From Coffea arabica (taxonomy: Eukaryota > Streptophyta > Magnoliopsida > Gentianales > Rubiaceae), in contig NC_092322.1 in assembly GCF_036785885.1 (NCBI RefSeq), forward strand, positions 40,073,994 through 40,137,993: a DNA stretch of 64,000 nt, given 5' to 3'. A model generated the notes under the pieces. That model saw nothing but the letters and a program-made list of their open reading frames with translations. It was not told the DNA's origin and made no database searches. The position numbers and the translations under genes were made by a program. Positions 56,348 to 64,000 of this stretch are shown here, one piece after another. Position 1 is the stretch's first letter; the number at the start of each line of letters is the position of its first letter.

Positions 56348-57542
56348 AGGGCTAATTACATTTAGCTCCCTTGAGGTTTAGCCAAATTACGAATCAAACC
56401 TTAAAATTTGGCCAAATAACAAAACAACCCTTGAAAACCATGAAGTCATAACAAAAGAATCCCTCTCGTTAGTCAACAAACGTTGACTACCTCATTCCAA
56501 CGCTGTCAACAAAAAATGAGAACCTAAATGCCCAATAAACCCTTTACCTCTAACCTTTCTACCAATCTCCTCCTCCCTTCTCCAAAGCAAAACACTTGCA
56601 ACACCGCTGACTTTATTTTTGCTTCCATGTTCTTTCTTTTCACATGCAACCCCCAATTTATTACAATTCTATAAGAATTTTCTAGTCTCAATTGTATTTT
56701 ACTACCCATCAATGAATTACTTCCAATTTCCATGGAAGCTCAAAGTCAACTTATAGCCTTAGATCCCAAAAAACAGGGAACAAAATAAAATTCAAATGAG
56801 CTAGATCTTGCTACTAAATTGTGAGCATCAATGTGATTAACCCAGTCATGGCATGTCAAATCTGTAGAATTTCAATAACCAATGTGTGAATATGTGCCCG
56901 TTTGTCAATGGGTTTGATAAGGCATGGATTTGTTTCCAATTTCTCTCATGAGTTGGTTGAGCTTGCGACTCCATAGGAAGATTGAGTATTAGTTAAACAA
57001 AGAAAAAAAATTAGAGTGTGGAGAAAAGATAGTGGATGTGGCGGTGCATCAAGTGGATTTACAAAAGTTGGAAAAAAGGTAAAAATTTAGAAATTGACAA
57101 AATATGGGTTTGAGAAATATTACAAAGAATGGAAGGTGGTTATTGCTCTTGGTTGATAGCTGGTGACAATCTGAAGACAATGGTGTGGCCTCTTCTTTGA
57201 ACATCTCTGTTTTTTTTTTTTTGAGGATATTCATTTTTTTTTAGTGCTCTTATTGTTATTTTCTTTTTATATGGAACATTTTGGATCTTGTCTTTCTGGT
57301 TTCATGCACTTTGACAAAGAAAAATATTTTTATTTATCAATTAGAACCATTTTTATGTTATGCTTAAGCATTTTTGCCTAGAGTCTTGCTTTTATTTTAT
57401 ATTTCTAGTAGATGGTATTTTTGTCATTTTATTCCTTCCATCCATTGAGTTTGGTGATGCGGGCTAGATGTTATTTTACCAAACTTCAAGGTTTGTTTTG
57501 TATTTTGGTTAAGCCACAAGGGAAGTAAATGTAATTAACCCT
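56348..57542. mobile_element. 1.2-kb MITE with long imperfect TIRs
   Basis: The left end AGGGCTAATTACATTTAGCT and the complement of the right end AGGGTTAATTACATTTACTT match well, and similarity continues for about 70-90 bp (cccttgaggtttagccaaa against cccttgtggcttaaccaaa; then caaacctt in both). The interior has no domain-bearing ORF. No clean target duplication is visible. The end resembles, but is distinct from, the 43953-44767 MITE. Confidence 0.7.
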
Positions 57543-58458
57543 AAAATTAATGGACCAACACTAAGGAGAGTGTTTTTTTTTTTTTTTGTTCAAATTTCAA
57601 ACGGCAACATATTAAATTTAAAACTTGATCATATAAGAATTCACATAGTAGCCCTCATATACGCCTCATTCAGCCGGGAGGGGAGTTACTACTTAGACTC
57701 CCAATTACTTATTATGATGTTATTTACCCTTCGATTATGTTATTTACACTATGAATATCTCATTTTCAATTTGATGAGGCCATATTATCTTGCTCTAATT
57801 TCTTTTCCTATTCTAATTGGACGATGAAATCTAATAAAGTTAGCTTATAAACAAGGAGAAGAAATCATGATATGAATAATGGTCTCATCAAAATGAAAAT
57901 GGATAGTGGGAATACAAATAACATAACAAGGATGTAAATAACATCATCCTTACTAATTTACCTTTTACGAGTTTCACTGCAAAGTTTAATAGTCTATGAT
58001 GACTATCTACATTTTGCCATTTATGAATGAAAGAAAATGTGCATTATTCAAATAGCCTCTCTCATTTTATCGATGTCCTCAATGAATGTTGCAATTTGCA
58101 AGTGTGAACATTTTAAGTGAAGCAAGGCAATATTCCAAAATTTTCCAATTTGAACATTTTTCTTTCTCTTGCCGAGCTATTGAACAAATGATAGTGCTGA
58201 TATGTTTACCATCATCATCCTACTAACTGACAACCAAATTGATACTATAAAAATACATCTCAATTGTGCATAAACCGTTATACTTATTCATGGATCTATC
58301 CAAGATTCTGTATCTATCTTGTATCTTTTACTATATAGGTTAAAATAACCAAATGAAGTTATAGTTTGAAACTTATAGTTTCAAGGTCAAGGAGCTACTC
58401 AAGAAAGTAAACTTGGATCAATTTCCAAGTCTCAAATAAATGTCCAATTATACTACAG
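57543..58458. other. AT-rich spacer, nothing recognised
   Basis: A poly-T run lies at 57571-57586. The last five bases before the LTR, TACAG (58454-58458), should be the left half of the target duplication of the Athila/Tat-like element. Confidence 0.5.
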
Positions 58459-59948
58459 TGACAGGTCGTCAGCCTGTGCAATAATAATAATAAAATCCTA
58501 ACTACCACTAAAAGCAGTCAATAATCAATCCTAGGTACTGGAGCAGGGACTTTAGGTGTGCAATGGGTTACTTGATTCACCCTGTTCCCGAAGAGTTTGC
58601 TTAACCCGATATACCAGAATTAATTAGTCGACGAAAGTTACTGAATAGTAGACAGTGGCAAGTAGGGTCGTCTCCTCAGGGACTGGGAATATTTGTCTCT
58701 TTTTAAATGTCAATTGGTAAGGGGGGATTTCACCAGAATGAAACTAAAATCAATTGTATAATTCAACAGAAATAAATAAATAATTAACTAGCACAAATAT
58801 AGCAGGAATTTAATCAAGAATAAATAAATTCTAGCCAAGGATACAACTACTCAGGCGCAGTCCATTTATCCGATCATTGATGCAAGAGAGGTTCACTTAA
58901 TTTATTAATAGGTTAGTTATAGTCATCGATGAACTCTAATGACCAATTTTTCCTTAATTTATAGATGACCAAGGTACGACCATTAATCACCCCTAACCAG
59001 AAAAGTACTCCTAGGTACGACCGTAGGAATTAACTTTCTAATTGCATTAATAACCAGAAAAACCTAGCCCTAATCAATAACACGCTCGAGGGTTATTTAA
59101 ATTAGATTGCACGTTCCCCTAATGTGTAAACACACCAGTTGCCACTAATATTAATCAATCAAACAATTACGGATTCAATTGACTAAATTGGCACGAGATT
59201 AGTAAATCACATTGAACATCGGGCCCTTGACATCCAATTAATAAAATAATCCCATGAAAATTAAATCAGACAACATGCAAATATTAATAGATAAAGGAAC
59301 ACGTGAAAACTAATTAGATCTCACAGATTTTCGAGACTGCGCCGTCGAGTTGACCCTTGACTAGATGGAAGATTTAGCCACGCCGCATAATTAAATCATC
59401 ACACGAATTAATGGATTGCAAAGGCATAGCGTTTTCTATTAAGAAGCAAGGAATAAAAGGTGTTTTTCCCGTTGGAAAATTTTGTCGAACACCTGGCGTG
59501 TGTCAGAGGCCAGTCAGGAGAAAAGAAAGAAAAACTAAAGACTATGCTAAAAACTAAAACTAGAGATGTCCCTGCTACTCTACGTTATCTCTATTTAAGC
59601 AACAAAAGAAAGATGACTAAAGGCTATCTAGGTGGTCCCCACACATGTGGACAAAGCCTTCAAAGTACTTCTTGCCCAAGTCTCTTTCCGTAGCTTTTTT
59701 TGAAGAGTTCAAATGACTTATAGCTTTTCACTAGCTTGTGGTCCCCACCACTCCAAGGGCCCAAGAATTGAAATCCTTAGAAGTCTCCCTATTTTCCATA
59801 AAGTCCTTCCTTTTTGGTAGTTTTCCGCTTCATTCCTGAAATTAAGTCCAGATACCAAATATGAGTAAATATCAGCAATTAACACAATATTTATCAGGGA
59901 TAAAAGGGGAAATTAATAATAAAATTACTAACAAATTATACCCTATCA
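58459..59948 (-). mobile_element. 3' LTR of the Athila/Tat-like element
   Basis: It is 1490 bp from TGACAGGTCG to CCCTATCA, with the PPT adjacent at 59949. On the element's own strand it opens TGATAGGGTA. It is related to the truncated LTR at 50721-51500. Confidence 0.88.
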
Positions 59949-59961
59949 ATTCCCCCCACAC
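59949..59961 (-). other. Polypurine tract of the Athila/Tat-like element
   Basis: The minus strand reads GTGTGGGGGGAAT directly before the LTR terminus TGATAGGG. Confidence 0.85.
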
Positions 59962-61599
59962 CTGAATCATGCTTGCCCTCAAGCATGGGAAAAATTCAAC
60001 TCAACAATGGCTAGCTTTCACATTATCATAGCCAGCTGTGCTTATACCCAGAATCAAGATCTAGTAACTAAGTGTCAAGACATGTCTCTCCCGGTTAGCT
60101 CCTAAGTTCATAGACCTGTCCAATTCATGGCTAATTCGCCTAGGAAATCCAAATACTAACTAGCAACCGTCAATAACTAAGTCAACTGGCAACCAAAATC
60201 TCAACAATACGAACCAAGGATCGGCAGGCTAACATGATCATAAACTCACATATTCTCCACATCTGATTTTCTTTTTTTTTTTTTTTGGATTACTTAGTCC
60301 CGAGCTATTTAAGTCTTTTGACATGAACTCTGACATTTTTAGATGAAAGAGCCCAGTTACTCAACTTTTCACAGCTCCAGGACCACTTACTCATAGATAT
60401 CGCCACTTTTTGACGCGAGAGCCGACACTTGTGGTGAAGGCTCCCGGTTACTAGGTGGCGACACTAGCGGAGTATAGCCATACGTTATTCACCATAAAAC
60501 ACCAAGATACCAAATAATTACAGATCATAGCCTGCGTCATGTCCTAAATATGGAGAACTAAGGCAAACAGGAGACCAAACTACACAACAGTGCCAGCAAA
60601 ATATTTATATTGCCTAAACAAGTTAGCCATAAATTGCACCACGTCGTTAAACTTAAAGTATTCACCAAGAAAGCATGCTTTTACTCGCCACTGTAACTCA
60701 ACTCATAGTACAAACCACAACTAACAAGAAAAAGTGAGCTGCCAAAAAATATTCACCAAGATGGAAGCAAGGGAAAGACACTCAAAAAGGGATAAATGAG
60801 CAACACCTAAACAGAAAACAAGAGGAAAACTAATAAAGAAACGAAAACTAGCACCCAAACTGACCCCCCCCCCCACACCGAAAATAACGCATTGCCCTCA
60901 ATGTGAAAAGATAATAGCAGAAAAAGGGGAGGGGCAACGGTACTTCCCTGAAGTCGTCCAGACAAGGGAGGGTAGGCGGAAACGGCGGAGAGAAGCCGGC
61001 CTGCTGCATAAATGCCGCTATACTCTGTGCCATGCCAGCGACATTGGTGTCAACAGTGACCATCCAAGCCTCCAAAGCCTACGTTTTTGACGCCTTTATT
61101 GGGACAAATAAAACGCGATTCAAAACGCGCCTCCAATCCGCGTTTTCTGAGTCGCGTTTACTGCACAAAACTTGCAGAAATGAAAACGCGATTCAAAACG
61201 CGCCTCTCACTTGCGTTTTCTAAGTCGCGTTTCCTGCACAAAACTTGCAGAAATGGAAACGCGACTGAAAACGCGCCTCTCACTCGCGTTTTCTGAGTCG
61301 CGTTTACTGCACAAAACTTGCAGAAATGGAAACGCGACTGTGCAGGTAAACGCGACTTCAAGTCGCGTTTTTTTGAATCTTGACCCCTTCCTGCGCTTCA
61401 TCACGCGAGCGCGTCAGGAGGAAATGCCACCTACATATCAGCAAAAACGAAAACTGAAACCCAAAATCAGTCGAATTCAAGGGAAGTATATTTAAACTAT
61501 CACACGATATCAAACAAACAATTAAAAGAAACAATTGGGTTGCCTCCCAATGAGCGCCTTTCTTTAACGTCTTTGGCTAGACGTCGTCCAAAACTTTGC
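59962..61599 (-). other. Post-integrase non-coding region of the Athila/Tat-like element
   Basis: There is no env-like ORF of useful length. It includes a T-run at 60270-60286, a C-run at 60866-60875 that may be a second purine tract on the element strand, the hairpin array at 61111-61370, and a gggttgcctcccaatgagcgc block near 61537 that is commonly found behind integrase in this group. Confidence 0.65.
61111..61370. repeat. 73-bp CpG-rich tandem repeats, each an inverted repeat (hairpin array)
   Basis: Units start at 61111, 61184 and 61257, with a partial fourth at 61330. Within each unit aaacgcga...aaaacgcg is followed by cgcgtttt...tcgcgttt, so about 20-nt arms can pair around a short loop (hairpins about 61111-61159, 61184-61232 and 61257-61305). 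The array ends in a perfect 11 bp palindrome with a one-base centre (61348-61370), followed by T. CpG density is far above the flanks. Confidence 0.9.
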
Positions 61600-64000
61600 T
61601 TAAACTAAGCAAATCGAGTCTTCCAAGTGCACCATCTCCACCCGTTCAATTGGAACCCCTTCATAATACGGCTTGAGACGATGACCATTCACTACAAATT
61701 TCTTCTCAGTCTTCAAACTTTGGATCTCTACTGCACCATAATGAAAGACATTAGTCACCACAAAAGGACCAATCCACCGAGAACGTAACTTACCTGGAAA
61801 TAACTTCAATTTGGAGTGGTACAGTAGAACTTTTTGCCCACACTCGAATGTCTTCCTTGAGATCTGTTGGTCATGAAAAATCTTATTTTTCTCCTTATAA
61901 ATTACCGCATTCTCATAGGCTTCATTGCGAATCTCCTCCAACTCCTGTAACTATAACTTCCTTTGAATTCCGCTCTCCTCAATATCCATATTGCATTGTT
62001 TTACCGCCCAGAATGCTCTATGCTCGAACTCCACTGGAAGATGGCAAGGCTTACCAAATACCAACCTATAGGGAGACATCCCTATAGGCGTCTTGTAGGC
62101 AGTCCTGTATGCCCACAAAGTATCTTCCAACCTAGAACTCCAGTCCTTCCTATCAGGGCGGACCATCTTTTCCAAAATAGACTTTATTTCCCTATTTGAG
62201 ACTTCAGCCTGGCCATTGATCTGTGGATGGTAAGAAGTGGAAACCTTATGAAGTACACCATATCTCCTGAACAGAGCAGCAATTGTCTTGTTGCAAAAAT
62301 GCGTCCCCCTATCACTCACAACTGCCCGTGGCATTTCAAATCGCACAAAAATGTTAGACTTTATGAAATCTGCAACCACCTTAGAATCATTAGTGCGGGT
62401 GGCTTTTGCTTCCACCCACTTCGAGACATAATCCACTGCTAGTAAAATGTATAAAAATCCACAAGAATTTGGAAAGGGACCCATGAAATCTATACCCCAA
62501 GTATCAAAAATTTCAATGAAAAGCATGGGCACCTGTGGCAGTTGATCCCTTCGGGATAAATTGCCTATCCTCTGACATTTATCACATGTCTTACAAAACA
62601 AGTAAGCATCCTTAAATAAGGTAGGCCAATAAAATTCACTTTCCAACACTTTTCTAGCAGTCCGTTTAGGACCAAAATGACCCCCACATGCAAAAGAGTG
62701 ACAGAAAGTCAATATAGATTGGAATTCACTTTCACTTACACATCGCCTCATTATTTGGTCAGTACCTTGTTTCCACAGATAGGGATCATCCCAGACATAG
62801 TACTTTGCATCGCTTTTTAGTTTGTCCCTTTTTGCCTTGGGCCAACCTGCGGGCAATTTGTCAGTAACCAAATAATTCACAATATCTGCAAACCAAGGAG
62901 GGGATGAATTAATAGAAAGTAAATGCTCTTCAGGAAAAGACTCCCTTAATGGTAATTCTTCCTCCGCTACCAGTATTCGGCTTAGGTGGTCAGCTACTAG
63001 ATTCTCCGCTCCTTTTTTATCTCTAATTTCCAAGCCAAATTCTTGCAGGAGCAATATCCATCTTATCAGGCGGGGTTTAGCATCCTTTTTGGTCAGCAGG
63101 TACCTCAAAGCTGCATGGTCAGAATACACAATTACTTTAGCACCTAACAAATAAGGTCTAAACTTTTCTAAAGCAAAAATAACAGCTAAGAGTTCTTTTT
63201 CCGTAGTAGAGTAATTGAGTTGGGCGCCATTTAAAGCTCTAGAGGCATAATATATTGCGTGCGCCGCTTTCTCCACCCTTTGCCCCAAAACTGCTCCCAC
63301 GGAGTAGTCGCTGGCATCACACATAATTTCAAACGGGAGATTCCAGTCAGGGGGTTGGATGACAGGTGGAGAAGTGAGCAATTTTTTTAACTTCTCAAAC
63401 GCTTCTTTGCACTCCTCATCGAATTCAAAACTGACATCCTTTTGCAAAAGCCTGAAAAGTGGTGCCCCGATCTTTGAGAAATCCTTGATAAATCTGCGAT
63501 AGAAACCTGCATGTCCTAGAAAAGAACGAACTTCCCGTACAGTTACGGGGTAAGGTAAAGCAGATATCACATCTATTTTAGCTTTATCAACTTCAATTCC
63601 TCTAGATGACACTACATGTCCTAGAACTATCCCGTGCTCAACCATGAAGTGACATTTTTCCCAATTGAGCACTAGGTTGGTCTCAATGCATCTTTTTAAA
63701 ATCAATGTCAGGTTATCTAAGCAATCGTCAAAACTATCACCATAGACACTGAAGTCATCCATGAATACCTCAATTATTCTCTCTACATATTCAGAAAAAA
63801 TGCTAATCATGCACCTCTGGAATGTTGCAGGGGCATTACACAATCCAAAAGGCATCCTTCGATAGGCAAAAGTGCCAAAGGGGCAAGTGAAAGTTGTTTT
63901 CTCTTGATCCTCTGGCGCAATTGCTCTCTGAAAATATCCAGAGAAACCATCTAAAAAATAATAATAGGCACGACAAGCTAACCTTTCAACCATTTGATCG
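61600..64000 (-). pseudogene. Pol polyprotein (RT, RNase H, integrase) of Athila/Tat-like element, partial, one TAG
   Basis: Open from the window edge to 61954, a TAG at 61951-61953, then open to a stop at 61600. RT is entered in its palm ([10 protein letters not shown]) and includes the catalytic FMDDFSVYG. RNase H has [14 protein letters not shown] and TTEKELLAV. Integrase has an H/C-rich finger ([14 protein letters not shown] through [10 protein letters not shown]), then the D (IDFMGPFP), D (SDRGTHF) and E ([14 protein letters not shown]) residues. After the TAG the frame encodes the integrase C-terminus ([16 protein letters not shown]). The single nonsense codon falls between core and C-terminal domain. 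No chromodomain is seen, unlike element A. Confidence 0.92.

Larger units (their letters stand above)
58459..64000 (-). mobile_element. Athila/Tat-like Ty3/Gypsy element, 3' portion, runs off the right edge
   Basis: On the minus strand the order is pol, a long non-coding spacer, PPT, 3' LTR. RT carries FMDDFSVYG and the element has a 1.6 kb post-integrase region, both characteristic of the Athila/Tat group. The 5' half (gag, PBS, 5' LTR) is outside the window. One TAG in pol suggests it is not fully autonomous. Confidence 0.88.

Noticed and set aside
56348..57542. 9-bp target duplication for the 1.2-kb MITE
   Set aside because: Flanks atcaagtta and aaaattaat do not match; the ends are supported only by the inverted repeats.
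61348..61376. Bacterial-type rho-independent terminator
   Set aside because: A GC stem followed by T resembles one, but the sequence is plant DNA and the stem belongs to a tandem hairpin array.
61087..61495. ORFs on both strands across the 73-bp repeats
   Set aside because: A 73 bp period shifts frame every unit, and the overlapping frames on both strands are by-products of the low-complexity inverted repeats.

Overview
The window is nuclear DNA from a flowering plant. Three observations support this: Ty3/Gypsy elements of the chromovirus (Tekay/Del-like) and Athila/Tat-like types primed by initiator-Met tRNA, plant L1 LINEs whose ORF2 carries an RNase H domain, and intron-containing plant-specific transcription factor genes (B3/REM type) together with GeBP/DUF573-type genes. 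The sequence is AT-rich and most likely from a eudicot; I cannot name the species. About three quarters of it is transposable-element DNA in nested layers, with a small gene-bearing island at roughly 38.7-56 kb.

Positions 1-25568 hold one nested retrotransposon complex, all on the minus strand. An autonomous Tekay/Del-like element (here A) has its 5' LTR at 22397-25568, a primer-binding site at 22383-22394, an extra 5' coiled-coil ORF and gag-pol at 7501-12296. A second element (B, 13176-22151) with its own 2.95 kb LTRs, PBS and PPT but no coding capacity is inserted into A's extra ORF and flanked by a perfect GTAGG target duplication. An unequal crossover between B's 3' LTR and A's 3' LTR then produced a near-identical 8494 bp tandem duplication (1-6189 equals 8495-14683), with a chimeric LTR at 4682-7608 whose switch point lies within 6167-6189. 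A itself sits in an older L1 remnant (25569-26717).

Positions 26718-38310 hold a MITE end, a non-autonomous Helitron (about 27149-28846), a degenerate CTCGA/CTCAAG-rich repeat, and a solo LTR (30413-37900, TSD CAAAC). The solo LTR was split by a nearly intact L1 LINE (ORF1 plus ORF2, with one frameshift in a 7-base homopolymer). A Stowaway-like MITE follows at 37996-38306.

Positions 38700-56000 form the gene island. It holds three GeBP/DUF573-type loci (a pseudogene at 38803-40054, an apparently intact gene at 47115-47726, and a version lacking most of the DNA-binding domain at 55225-55773). It also holds a five-exon gene with two B3 domains (52538-54362), which has a 5'-truncated LINE just upstream of its TATA box. 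MITEs, one sharing its end with a 259 bp tandem duplication, and a degraded Athila/Tat-type LTR lie between them.

Positions 56348-64000 hold a 1.2 kb MITE with long terminal inverted repeats, then the 3' part of an Athila/Tat-like Gypsy element running off the right edge: LTR 58459-59948, PPT, a non-coding spacer with a striking array of 73 bp CpG-rich hairpin repeats, and pol with one in-frame TAG. Most coding capacity is transposon-derived. The host genes appear to be putative transcriptional regulators, and no metabolic pathway or operon-like organisation is present.
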